This document shows positions 16,272-24,563 of a stretch of 64,000 nt of DNA, piece after piece; the stretch's first letter is position 1; each line of letters begins with the position of its first letter. The stretch spans positions 186,001 to 250,000 of the forward strand of contig NZ_JOAG01000019.1 of assembly GCF_000725485.1 (NCBI RefSeq), read 5' to 3'. Made by a program: the position numbers and the translations under genes. A model generated the notes under the pieces. The model was given only the letters and a program-made list of their open reading frames with translations. It was not told the DNA's origin and ran no database searches. Source of the stretch: Nonomuraea candida (GTDB lineage Bacteria; Actinomycetota; Actinomycetes; Streptosporangiales; Streptosporangiaceae).

Positions 16272-17819
16272 TCAGCGCAGCGCGGTCACCGGGCCGCCCC
16301 AGCTGAGGCGGTCCGTCGGCCACTTGTGCGACTGGGAGTCACGCTTGAGCGTGTTCTCCTCGGGCGTGCCCACGGCGCAGCGGGTGCCGTGCGGCGGAAC
16401 CTTCACCGAGATCAGGTACTCGTCGATGATGTCCGTCTGGCACTTGTCCTTGCCGTAGATGCGGTGGCCCCAGCCCTCGTACGTGAGCAGCACGGCCTTC
16501 GGCCCGAGCTGGCGGGCGGCGTTCGCCGACCAGATCCACGGCGTGGCCGGGTCGTGCAGCGAGTTGCCGAGCAGCAGCGGGGCGTCGCCGGTGTACTTGA
16601 GCCGGTGCGGCGGGTTGGTGGTCGGGTAGTTCATGCAGATGGGCATATCGTCCGTCGGGTACGGGTGATACCGCGTGTCCGGCGCCAACTTGCTGTTGAC
16701 GGCCATCAGCGCGGCGTACTCGGCGTAGTTGCGCACCTTGAGGTTGTAGTCCTGGCAGAGGATGGCCGTCGGCAGGTAGGCGACGTCACCCTCCACGGGC
16801 CCGCGGCCGGGCAGCGGCGGCACCCAGTCCGGCGGCTCCCCGCCGGCCAGCCAGTTGATCGTCTGGCTGAGCGTGCGCCAGTCGGGCCCCTCGTTGCCCA
16901 GCGCGGCGTTGTAGATGACCTGCAGCTCGGTCATCTTCTGGCCGGTGCTCGGGTAGACGAGCTCGCCGCGCCGCGCCTTGGCCAGCAGGTCCTTCCAGAT
17001 CGCGCGGATGTCCTTGCCGTGCAGGACGCAGCTCGGGTCCTGCTCGCACCAGCCGACGAACTGGTCGAACGCGTCCTCGACGGCGATCGCCTCGGTGGTG
17101 AGGAAGCCCGCGACGCCGAGGCTGTGGTCCATGTTGCTGTCGAGGGCCAGGGCCCTGACGCGGTCCGGGAACAGCTCGGCGTACATCTGGCCCATCAGGG
17201 TGCCGTACGAGATGCCGTAGTAGGTGAGCTTCTCCTCACCGAGCGCGGCGCGCAGGGCGTCCATGTCCCTGGCGACGTCCACGGAGTCGACGTGGTCGTA
17301 CAGCGGGCCGGTGCGCTCCCGGCAGTCCTGGTGCAGCTTCTTGGTGAAGGCGTTCCAGGCGTCGAAGTCGGCCTGGCTCCTCATCACGGTGTGCGGCATC
17401 TGGTTGTAGACCGAGGCCGAGCAGATCAGCGGGTTGCTGCGACCCACACCCCGAGGGTCGAAGCCGACGATGTCGAACCGCCGCTGCAGCTCCTCGGTGT
17501 ACGAGCCGGGCGCCCCGTAGACGGCCTCGACCCCCGACCCGCCGGGACCGCCCGGGTTGATCACCAGGGAGCCGATCCGCGCCGCGGGGTCGGTGGCCTT
17601 GCGCCGGGCCACGGCGATGTCGACGGTGGGCCCGTCGGGCTTGGACCAGTCGATCGGCACGGTCAGCTTGCCGCACTCGGCGCTGGGCTCCTCTTCACAG
17701 GGCGCCCATGCGATGCCGCCCGTGACGGCCTCCCGCGTCTCCGCGTTGGCCGTCGAGACGGACGACAGTGTCGCCATCGCCACTAAGGCGGCGGCGAGCA
17801 AAGAGAACTTCCTTCGCAC
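16272..17819 (-). CDS. Secreted alpha/beta-hydrolase, TAP/SlpD/SlpE-like tripeptidyl aminopeptidase family
   Basis: 515 residues from GTG 17819, with GGAG four bases upstream. Residues 1-26 form a signal peptide ending in ANA. The oxyanion region NPGGPGGSG, strand FDPRGVGRS and nucleophile elbow YGISYGT (S204) are typical; the TAP-like C-terminal domain holds the late triad residues (NSLHDPATPW and EGWGHRIY). Streptomyces relatives remove N-terminal tripeptides from secreted proteins. Even cysteines (CEEE, CG, CSAS and others) suggest disulfides outside the cell. Confidence 0.88.
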   Translation of the reverse strand: MRRKFSLLAAALVAMATLSSVSTANAETREAVTGGIAWAPCEEEPSAECGKLTVPIDWSKPDGPTVDIAVARRKATDPAARIGSLVINPGGPGGSGVEAVYGAPGSYTEELQRRFDIVGFDPRGVGRSNPLICSASVYNQMPHTVMRSQADFDAWNAFTKKLHQDCRERTGPLYDHVDSVDVARDMDALRAALGEEKLTYYGISYGTLMGQMYAELFPDRVRALALDSNMDHSLGVAGFLTTEAIAVEDAFDQFVGWCEQDPSCVLHGKDIRAIWKDLLAKARRGELVYPSTGQKMTELQVIYNAALGNEGPDWRTLSQTINWLAGGEPPDWVPPLPGRGPVEGDVAYLPTAILCQDYNLKVRNYAEYAALMAVNSKLAPDTRYHPYPTDDMPICMNYPTTNPPHRLKYTGDAPLLLGNSLHDPATPWIWSANAARQLGPKAVLLTYEGWGHRIYGKDKCQTDIIDEYLISVKVPPHGTRCAVGTPEENTLKRDSQSHKWPTDRLSWGGPVTALR

Positions 17820-17933
17820 AATGCTCCAATCTTCAGTCGATCCCCCCGTGGGGCGTGCGACCAGATCGGATCATTGCCTATCCAACCCAACGAACGGGCC
17901 GAAACCACAAGATTCCATCCCGTCAATGACTGC

Positions 17934-18071
17934 GAACGTCAGGGCACCACGTCGACCGCCAGGGCACCACGTCGAACACCACGCCGACCGTCAGGGCGCC
18001 GCTTCGAACACCACGCCGACCGCCAGGGCACCGCTTCGAACACCACGCCGACCGTCAGGGCGCCGCTTCGA
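17934..18071. repeat. 32-bp tandem repeat array growing out of the lipB 3' end
   Basis: Copies start at 17954, 17986, 18018 and 18050, with a partial 20-bp copy at 17934. Each unit is GACCGYCAGGGCRCC plus RCTTC-type sequence, then GAACACCACGCC. The copy at 18050 contains the last codons and stop of lipB (TCA at 18055-18057 on the plus strand). The other copies reproduce that gene end downstream, some with TCA changed to CCA. Confidence 0.93.
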
Positions 18072-18693
18072 ACGCCTCCGCGACCACCTCGCGCACCTCC
18101 GCCATCGAGGCGTCTCCCAGCTCGCGCTTGAGCGAGGTCATGTCCACGTCGGGCATCCCGCAGGCCACGGCCCAGTTCCACGGCGTCAGGTCACCGTCGA
18201 CGTTGAGCGCGAACCCGTGGCTGGTCACCCCCCGGCTCTGCCGCATCCCGATGGAGATGATCTTGCGCCCGGTCTCGGCGGTCCAGACCCCGGTGAGCAG
18301 CTCGGACCCGGGCGGCGTGTCGCGCCGCTCGGCCGGCAGCCCCAGCTTGCCCAGCGCCTCCACCAGCCGCAGCTCCACCTCGCGCACGTAGTCGACGATC
18401 CCCTCGCCCTCGTCCAGCTTGACGATCAGGTAGCCGACGAGCTGGCCGGGACCGTGGTAGGTGAGCTGGCCACCCCGGCCCGTCTCGACGACGGGGATGC
18501 CACGCGTGGGGTCGGGCAGGTGGGAGAGCGGGGTGCGGCGCCCGATGGTGTAGACGGACGGGTGGCTGAGCAGCCAGAGCGTGTCCGGCCGCTCGTCCCG
18601 TTGGCGCTGCCCGACCAGGTCGGTCATGCGCTCCATCGCCTTGTCGTAGTCGACGAGCTCATCCTGGATGAGCGTCAGCGGCCTTGCCCTCAT
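18055..18693 (-). CDS. lipB: Lipoyl(octanoyl) transferase
   Basis: 212 residues from ATG 18693. LipB transfers octanoyl from acyl carrier protein to lipoyl domains, the first step of lipoate synthesis. RGGQLTYHGPGQLVGY is the family signature; the acyl-carrying cysteine is C178 in AVACGMP and the conserved lysine is in GRKIISIGMR. No good Shine-Dalgarno site is visible, and the frame stays open for nine more codons, so the start may shift. lipA is not in the window. The stop codon lies within a 32-bp tandem repeat. Confidence 0.94.
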   Translation of the reverse strand: MRARPLTLIQDELVDYDKAMERMTDLVGQRQRDERPDTLWLLSHPSVYTIGRRTPLSHLPDPTRGIPVVETGRGGQLTYHGPGQLVGYLIVKLDEGEGIVDYVREVELRLVEALGKLGLPAERRDTPPGSELLTGVWTAETGRKIISIGMRQSRGVTSHGFALNVDGDLTPWNWAVACGMPDVDMTSLKRELGDASMAEVREVVAEAFEAAP

Positions 18694-18869
18694 GCTTCGA
18701 GGATATGCCGCCTTATCCACCCACCCGTCCGGGGCGTCCCCCCACCCCGGCCGCCCGCACCGACGACAAGGCCAAGGCGATCACCTGGCATCCGCCAGAA
18801 GCTCATACGCGTAGAAAATCTGCACAGTTGGCCTTAAGATGGATTGGTCGATCAGTCTGGGGGCTCGTC

Positions 18870-20111
18870 GTGCTACTTCGGTTCAGAGGATCCAACCACA
18901 GGTCGTTCCGTGACGAGTTCGAGGTCTGGCTGGCCGCGAGCAAGTTCAACCAGGGAACGCGTCGTCCCGCCGGCCTGGCCGAGGACCCCGAGCTGGCCTA
19001 CCTGCCGACCACCGCGATCTACGGGTCGAACGCGTCGGGGAAGTCGAACGTCCTGCATGCCGTCCGCTGGATGCGGCAGGCCGTGTTGCACAGCGTGCAC
19101 GGCTGGTCCGCCCTCGACAAGATCCCCCGTGAGCCGTACGAGCTCGACGCGGCGGCCCGCGCGGACGCCTCTCTCTTCGAGGTGGACATCGTTCTGGACG
19201 GTGACCGCTATGTCTACGGCTTCGAATTGTCCGACGAGCAGGTAGAGGCCGAATGGTTGCACGCCTACCCTGGCGGCCAGGCCCGCCGGCAGGTCTGGTT
19301 CGAACGCGACGCCGATTCCGGCGATCCGTTCTCCTTCCCGGGCGAAGGGCTGAAAGGGCCGAAGGAGAGCCTGGTCTCCCAGACCCGCCCCAACGCCCTG
19401 TTCCTCACGGTGGCCGCCGCTTTCAACCATCCGCACCTCAAGCCGATCCATGACTGGTTCAGGCACAACCTCTGGTGGATCAGCCCCGGCCGGGACTTCG
19501 AGGAACGTCAGAGCTTCACGCGCAAGATGCTGGACGACCCGCGACAGCGCGCCCGGATCATCGACCTGCTCAAGGTCGCCGATCTCGGCATCGTCGGGAC
19601 CGAGGTCGACAGCCTGTCCGGCGAGCTCCGGCTCCTCCACAACGGCCCTGCGGGGCCGGTCCCGTTGAGCTACGAGCGGCAGGAGTCCATGGGGACACGC
19701 TCCTGGTTCGCGTTCGTGGGCCCCGTCCTCACCGCTCTCGACCGGGGGGCGGTCCTCCTGGTCGACGAACTCGACACCAGCCTGCACCCGCTGTTCGCCG
19801 CGGATGTCCTCCGGTTGTTCGCCGACCCGGTGGCCAACGCGCACAACGCCCAACTCGTATGCACGCTCCATGACGTGAGCCTGCTGGGTCGTGCGCACAT
19901 CATCCAGCCCCTCGAACGCGATCAGGTGCGCATCACCGTCAAGAGTCCGGCCGGGATCTCCAGAATCTACCCCTTGACCGATGCCCGTCCCCGCAAGACC
20001 GAAGCCCTCGACCGCAACTACCTCGCGGGCGCCTACGGAGGCGTCCCGACCCTGACCGTCGGCGAGATCGCCGAGACGCTCATCGAATACGGGACGGAGG
20101 GGCACGCCTGA
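18870..20111 (+). CDS. AAA/ABC-type ATPase, RloA/AbiLi-like (defence pair subunit A)
   Basis: 413 residues from GTG 18870 (CTGGGGG upstream); the longer open frame upstream lacks family sequence. Walker A GSNASGKS at 52-59, Walker B AVLLVDELDTSLHP and H-loop TLHDVSLL place it in the AAA_15/AAA_21 group of SMC-like overcoming-lysogenisation ATPases. Paired by a TGATG overlap with an RloB/TOPRIM protein, it matches the RloA-RloB (AbiL) abortive infection pair. In such systems the ATPase controls a toxic nuclease; mechanism here is inferred. TAAGAT at 18835 could be the -10 box. Confidence 0.82.
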   Translation: MLLRFRGSNHRSFRDEFEVWLAASKFNQGTRRPAGLAEDPELAYLPTTAIYGSNASGKSNVLHAVRWMRQAVLHSVHGWSALDKIPREPYELDAAARADASLFEVDIVLDGDRYVYGFELSDEQVEAEWLHAYPGGQARRQVWFERDADSGDPFSFPGEGLKGPKESLVSQTRPNALFLTVAAAFNHPHLKPIHDWFRHNLWWISPGRDFEERQSFTRKMLDDPRQRARIIDLLKVADLGIVGTEVDSLSGELRLLHNGPAGPVPLSYERQESMGTRSWFAFVGPVLTALDRGAVLLVDELDTSLHPLFAADVLRLFADPVANAHNAQLVCTLHDVSLLGRAHIIQPLERDQVRITVKSPAGISRIYPLTDARPRKTEALDRNYLAGAYGGVPTLTVGEIAETLIEYGTEGHA

Positions 20112-20827
20112 TGCCCAAGCGCGGTGCACCCGGCGGAACCTCGGCCCCGCGTCCAGGGCCGGGCGAGCGCAGAAAGAACAAGGTTATGTTCATCGTCTGC
20201 GAAGGACAGACAGAACGCAGCTACTTTCACCACCTCAATCACCGCTACGGAGCCGAGCACGACTTCCAGATCCAGCTCACTCCGCGCAAGGTCACCGAGG
20301 GGCAGCAGTTCAACGGCTACAAGCCCGTTCCGGCTGTGCGCGAGGCCCTGCGCTTCAAGAAGACCACGAAGGGGATCAGGAACACCGAGTTCTGGGTGGT
20401 CTTCGACCGCGACGAGAACGAGGACGTCTACGAGGCGTTCCGCCTCGCCCGGCAGAGCGGTGTCAACGTCGCCTTCTCCCATCCGCATTTCGAGTTGTGG
20501 CTCTGGCTGCACTTCGCGTCAGGACCGCCCGGCCCGCTCGGTGGCGACCGTACGGTGATCCCGGCGAAACTGCGACGGGTGAAGGAGTTCGGGGACTTCG
20601 GAAAGCTCGTCGAGCCCCGCCATTTCGAGGAGTTGATCAAGGAGGGCAGGCAGGAACGGGCGGTCAGCCTGGCTCAGCGTCTCGTCGCAGCCTGCCCGAG
20701 CGGCCGCTGCGCCCCGGCGGCCGACCAGGGCGTCTCCGGCCATGCGGCCAACTGCGACGTCCTTCTGCGCGACCCGTCCACCGATGTCCACCTCATCCTC
20801 AAGGCTCTCGGGATCGTCAGGCCGTGA
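20111..20827 (+). CDS. RloB-like TOPRIM protein (AbiLii-type defence effector)
   Basis: 238 residues. After a basic 25-residue leader, VMFIVCEGQTERSYF carries the TOPRIM glutamate (CEGxTE pattern), FWVVFDRDEN the acidic D-x-D, and FSHPHFELWLWLHF the conserved RloB C-terminal block. TOPRIM folds cleave or join nucleic acid with a divalent metal; here it is the presumed effector released when the upstream ATPase senses phage. ATG overlaps the ATPase stop (TGATG), so production is coupled. A Cys/His-rich stretch (ACPSGRCAPA, HAANC) near the C-terminus is unusual. Confidence 0.82.
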   Translation: MPKRGAPGGTSAPRPGPGERRKNKVMFIVCEGQTERSYFHHLNHRYGAEHDFQIQLTPRKVTEGQQFNGYKPVPAVREALRFKKTTKGIRNTEFWVVFDRDENEDVYEAFRLARQSGVNVAFSHPHFELWLWLHFASGPPGPLGGDRTVIPAKLRRVKEFGDFGKLVEPRHFEELIKEGRQERAVSLAQRLVAACPSGRCAPAADQGVSGHAANCDVLLRDPSTDVHLILKALGIVRP

Positions 20828-20900
20828 CGTCATTCGGGGGCCCGGGGCGTCGAGGGGTTAGCTGCCCGCGTCCGGGCCTTCGGACAGGAGCCCTCGGGAG

Positions 20901-20921
20901 GGTGGGCGTGCACGGCCCACC
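20901..20921. terminator. Hairpin terminator between convergent rloB-like and pspC-like genes
   Basis: GGTGGGC, GTGCACG, GCCCACC: perfect 7-bp arms in the 134-bp gap between the convergent genes. Further GC-rich stems flank it. No U-run. Confidence 0.6.
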
Positions 20922-20961
20922 CCGGAGACGGGCAGGGGCCGGCGTTCCGGCCCACCCGCGG

Positions 20962-21153
20962 TTACGCGGTGGGGTAGCCCTTGGGCTGGGTGGGGATGAT
21001 GATCCACATCACGACGTAGACGATCCAGAGCGGTCCCGGGATGAGCGACAGCAGCAGCCAGAGGATCCGTACGAGGGTGGGCGGCAGGCCCATCTTGTCG
21101 GCGAGACCGCCGCAGACGCCTGCGATGATCCGGTGCTCACGAGAGCGGTACAT
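20962..21153 (-). CDS. PspC-domain small membrane protein
   Basis: 63 residues: essentially one PspC domain. RIIAGVCGGLADKMGLPPTLVRILW is the domain signature, followed by one hydrophobic helix (IPGPLWIVYVVMWIIIP). PspC proteins sit in the membrane and respond to envelope stress. GGAGG lies correctly before ATG 21153. Monocistronic; no pspA is in the window. Confidence 0.9.
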   Translation of the reverse strand: MYRSREHRIIAGVCGGLADKMGLPPTLVRILWLLLSLIPGPLWIVYVVMWIIIPTQPKGYPTA

Positions 21154-21218
21154 GCTGTTCCTCCGTGTGGTTTTCGCGACCTATGAGGGAAACGGACAGC
21201 GTGGCCGCAAGACTCCCG

Positions 21219-21725
21219 TCAGGAACCCTGAGAAAACCCTGTAAGGGTCAGCCATTCATGTGCCATGCCCAGATGTCGGCTGGTCAGTCCCCGCACCGGG
21301 TCGACGTGGACGAGCAGGAAATCGCTCAGACCCTGACGCACCCTGAGATACTCCTCGTCCTCCGCCCACACCTGGTCGTCGAACCAGACGAACGGCCGCC
21401 GCCCCGCGTACGCCGCCACGTGCGGCGTCTTGAACATCTCCCCGTGCTCGCTCGACACGACGGGACCCATCGTGATGACGGGCAGCGCGGGCAGCCCGAT
21501 CCTGGGAGCGATCCACTCGTTGGCGTGGTGCTCCCAGGTGGTGGCCCAGACCAGCTCGGAGCCGGTGGTGATGGCCAGGTCGAGCAGGCGGCGGCCGTGC
21601 CGGGGGTTGAGGTGCACGGTGTAGACCTCGGCGCCGATCGTGCAGCGGTAGCGCCGGAAGTCGGGCGTGGGGCGGCCCATCGGGTTGAGCACGCCGTCCA
21701 CGTCGAGCAGGAGCAGGGGTCTCAA
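21219..21725 (-). CDS. HAD-family hydrolase-like protein
   Basis: 168 residues from TTG 21725, whose bases overlap the AraC stop (TTGA). The catalytic HAD motif I, LLLDVDGVLNP, has the nucleophile at D8 and the acid/base at D10; ATTWEHHAN fits the motif II threonine and FVWFDDQ fits motif IV aspartates. Motif III is not clear. Common in actinomycetes and probably a phosphatase of unknown substrate. The TTG start is inferred because motif I must sit near the N-terminus and the overlap suggests coupling. Confidence 0.72.
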   Translation of the reverse strand: MRPLLLLDVDGVLNPMGRPTPDFRRYRCTIGAEVYTVHLNPRHGRRLLDLAITTGSELVWATTWEHHANEWIAPRIGLPALPVITMGPVVSSEHGEMFKTPHVAAYAGRRPFVWFDDQVWAEDEEYLRVRQGLSDFLLVHVDPVRGLTSRHLGMAHEWLTLTGFSQGS

Positions 21726-22639
21726 TGAACGGCCGCCCGATGCTCCTGCGGGCTGATGCCGCGCACCCGCTTGAACGCGGCGCTGAGCGCGAACGGGCTG
21801 CCGTAGCCGACCTTCCTGGCCACCGAGCCGACCGTGGCGTCGGGCTCGCGCAGCAGGTCGGCGGCCAGGGCCAGGCGCCAGTCGGTGAGGAAGGCCATCG
21901 GCGGCTCGCCGACCAGCTCGGTGAAGCGCCTGGCCAGCGCGGCCCTGGAGACGCCCACCTCGGCGGCCAGGGCGGCGACCGTCCACGGGTGGGCGGGGTT
22001 GTTGTGCATCATGCGCATGGCCTTGCCCACCACGGGGTCGCTCATCGCGCGGTACCAGGCGGGCGCCTCGCCGGTGGCGAAGTGGGCCCGCAGCACCGCG
22101 ATGAGCAGCAGGTCGAGCAGGCGGTCGAGAACCGCCTCCTGGCCGGGCTCGTCCTTGACGATCTCCGCGCCGAGCAGCGTGATGATCGGCCCGCCCGGCT
22201 GCACGATCAGCCTCGGCAGCGCTTCGAGCAGCCGCCGGCTGACCTCGCCCTCCATGTTGTACGTCCCGGTGAGCAGCACGGTCTCACCGTCGCGGTCGTT
22301 GCCCCAGGTGCGGATGCCCAGGTCCATCGCCTCGTAGACCGACTCGCCGTCGAGCGTGGTGCAGAGCTGGCCGGGGTGGATGACGATCTGCGGCTCGGTG
22401 GCGGGGTCGTCGGCCATCACGTACGGCTCCGGCCCCCGGGCGATGCCCACCTGCCCGGGCTCCAGGCGTACGGGCTCGGCCCCGTCGTAGACGATCCACG
22501 AGTGGCCCCGCACCTGCGCGATCACCGACAGCGGCGCCTCGTCCTGGACGCGCAGCGACCAGGGCGGATCCAGGATCGAGCGGAGCAGGAAGGCGCCACG
22601 CGCCCTCGGGCCGTCGAGTAGCGCCGCGAGCTGGTCCAT
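21722..22639 (-). CDS. AraC-family regulator with cupin sensor (AraC_binding_2/cupin_6 type)
   Basis: 305 residues from ATG 22639; ATG 22678 in frame is possible and neither has a clear ribosome site. The N-terminal half is the cupin-type domain (IVYDGAEPVRLEPGQVGIARGPEPYVMAD). The C-terminal part is a double helix-turn-helix (WTVAALAAEVGVSRAALARRFTELVGEPPMAFLTDWRLALAADLL and VGYGSPFALSAAFKRVRGISPQEHR). Divergent from the NmrA-like gene, which it probably controls. Translationally coupled to the HAD gene. Confidence 0.88.
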   Translation of the reverse strand: MDQLAALLDGPRARGAFLLRSILDPPWSLRVQDEAPLSVIAQVRGHSWIVYDGAEPVRLEPGQVGIARGPEPYVMADDPATEPQIVIHPGQLCTTLDGESVYEAMDLGIRTWGNDRDGETVLLTGTYNMEGEVSRRLLEALPRLIVQPGGPIITLLGAEIVKDEPGQEAVLDRLLDLLLIAVLRAHFATGEAPAWYRAMSDPVVGKAMRMMHNNPAHPWTVAALAAEVGVSRAALARRFTELVGEPPMAFLTDWRLALAADLLREPDATVGSVARKVGYGSPFALSAAFKRVRGISPQEHRAAVH

Positions 22640-22713
22640 GGCTAGACGATCGCATATGGGATTGCGCTTCTCAACCATGGAGAGTCTTACCGGTCAGGAG
22701 GCTTACTAGACGC

Positions 22714-23526
22714 ATGACGATTCTGATCCTGGGCGGCACGGGCAAGACCGGCCGCCGCATCGCCGACCGGCTCACCACTCTCGGCCTGCCCGTGCGCGTC
22801 GGGTCCCGCTCCGCCTCCCCCGCCTTCGACTGGAAGGACCGCGCGACCTGGGAGGCCGCCCTCGATGGCGTCACGGCCGCGTACGTGTCCTACTACCCCG
22901 ACCTCGCCTTCCCCGGCGCGTACGACGACGTCAAGGCGTTCACCGAGCTGGCCGTGCGCAAGGGCGTGCGCCGGCTGGTCCTGCTGTCCGGCAGGGGCGA
23001 GCCGGAGGCGGAGGCCGGCGAGCGCACCGTCCAGGAGTCGGGCGCCGAGTGGACCGTCGTGCGCTGCGCCTTCTTCATGCAGAACTTCAGCGAGGACTTC
23101 CTGCTCGGCCCCGTGGTCGAGGGCGTCATCGCGCTGCCCGTCGCCGACATGCCCGAGCCGTTCGTGGACGTGGAGGACATCGCCGAGATCGCCGTGGCGG
23201 CCCTGACCGAGGAGGGGCACACCGGCAAGGTGTACGAGCTGACCGGGCCGCGGCTGCTGACCTTCGCCGACGTGGCGGCGGAGCTGTCGGAGGCGACCGG
23301 CCGGCCGATCTCGTTCGTGCGGGTGACGCCCGAGGAGTACGTGGCCGGCGCGGTCGCGGCGGGCGTGACCGAGGAGGAGGCGCACGGCCTGGTGGCGCTG
23401 TTCGGCGAGGTCCTGGACGGCCGCAACGCCCGCCTGGCGGACGGCGTGCGGCAGGCGCTCGGCCGCCCGGCCCGCGACTTCGCCGGCTTCGCCCGCGCCA
23501 ACGCCCACGTCTGGAAGGGCCAGTAG
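22714..23526 (+). CDS. NmrA/NAD(P)-binding Rossmann protein (atypical SDR)
   Basis: 270 residues. TILILGGTGKTGRRIADRL at the N-terminus is the GGTGKTG nucleotide loop of NmrA/QOR2-like atypical SDRs. No YxxxK catalytic pair is evident, as expected for this group. CAGGAGG lies 12 bases before ATG 22714. Divergent from an AraC regulator, a very common pairing in actinomycetes. May be a redox sensor or a reductase. Confidence 0.82.
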   Translation: MTILILGGTGKTGRRIADRLTTLGLPVRVGSRSASPAFDWKDRATWEAALDGVTAAYVSYYPDLAFPGAYDDVKAFTELAVRKGVRRLVLLSGRGEPEAEAGERTVQESGAEWTVVRCAFFMQNFSEDFLLGPVVEGVIALPVADMPEPFVDVEDIAEIAVAALTEEGHTGKVYELTGPRLLTFADVAAELSEATGRPISFVRVTPEEYVAGAVAAGVTEEEAHGLVALFGEVLDGRNARLADGVRQALGRPARDFAGFARANAHVWKGQ

Positions 23527-23732
23527 AAAGCCGGCTCGCGCCGGATGGCCGGGAGGTGTACCACGGGTTACGGCCGGCCCAACCGGGCAGCTCAGAGCCG
23601 CGCCCGAAACGCCCGACATGCCGCCCGCCGGGGCACTTGCCCAGCTCACCGCATTGCGACGACACCTGCCGGGCCCGCGTTTTCCGCTAGCCTCACCCTC
23701 GTCACTCCCGCGCGTGCTCGAGAGGTGTAGTC

Positions 23733-24563
23733 GTGATCGGCTGGCTAGAAGCGGTGGTTCTGGGGTTGATCCAGGGGCTCACGGAGTTCCTGCCGATCTC
23801 CTCCAGCGCCCACATCCGGGTGATCCCCGCCCTGGTCGGCTGGCCGGACCCGGGGGCGGCGTTCACGGCCGTGATCCAGCTCGGCACCGAGACGGCCGTG
23901 CTCATCTACTTCCGCAAGGAGCTCTGGGAGATCCTTTCGACCTGGACCCGCTCCCTGTTCGTCAAGGAGCTGCGCGGCCACTGGGCGGCCCGCATGGGGT
24001 GGTACATCATCGTCGGCACGCTCCCCATCGGCGTGCTCGGCCTGGCGCTGAAGGAGCAGATCGAGTCGCCCTTCCGCGACCTGCGCCTGGTGGGCACCAC
24101 GCTGATCGTCTTCGCGCTCATCCTCTGGTACGCCGACCACACCGCCCGCAACAAGCTCACCCTGGAGAAGCACCTCAGCTTCACCCACGCCATCGTCTAC
24201 GGCTTCGCCCAGTCGCTGGCCCTGGTCCCCGGCGTGTCCCGCTCGGGCGGCACCGTGACCGCCGGCCTGCTGCTCGACTACCGCCGCGAGGACGCCGCGA
24301 AATACTCGTTCCTGCTGGCCATCCCGGCCGTCCTGGCCTCGGGCCTGCTGGAGATCTTCGAGATCGGCGAGGGCCGCGCGCCCGACTGGGGCCCGACGAT
24401 CCTGGCCACGGTGATCTCGTTCGTCGTCGGCTACGCGGCGGTGGCCTGGTTCCTGCGTTACATCAGCACCCACCGGTTCACGATCTTCGTCGTCTACCGG
24501 ATCATCCTCGGCCTCTTCATCATCCTCGCGGTCACCGCGGGCTGGATTCCGGCACAGGGCTGA
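23733..24563 (+). CDS. uppP: Undecaprenyl-diphosphatase
   Basis: 276 residues from GTG 23733, with AGAGGTG upstream. Eight or so membrane helices. EFLPISSSAH (18-27) and VPGVSRSGGT are the two UppP/BacA signature loops carrying the catalytic Glu, His, Ser and Arg. It recycles undecaprenyl pyrophosphate to the monophosphate for peptidoglycan assembly; excess confers bacitracin resistance. The last 32 bp overlap the 3' end of the convergent gene. Confidence 0.95.
   Translation: MIGWLEAVVLGLIQGLTEFLPISSSAHIRVIPALVGWPDPGAAFTAVIQLGTETAVLIYFRKELWEILSTWTRSLFVKELRGHWAARMGWYIIVGTLPIGVLGLALKEQIESPFRDLRLVGTTLIVFALILWYADHTARNKLTLEKHLSFTHAIVYGFAQSLALVPGVSRSGGTVTAGLLLDYRREDAAKYSFLLAIPAVLASGLLEIFEIGEGRAPDWGPTILATVISFVVGYAAVAWFLRYISTHRFTIFVVYRIILGLFIILAVTAGWIPAQG

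Noticed and set aside
17934..18071. CRISPR-like array of 32-bp units
   Set aside because: The units are contiguous with no unique spacers, the last unit is the coding end of lipB, and there are no cas genes.
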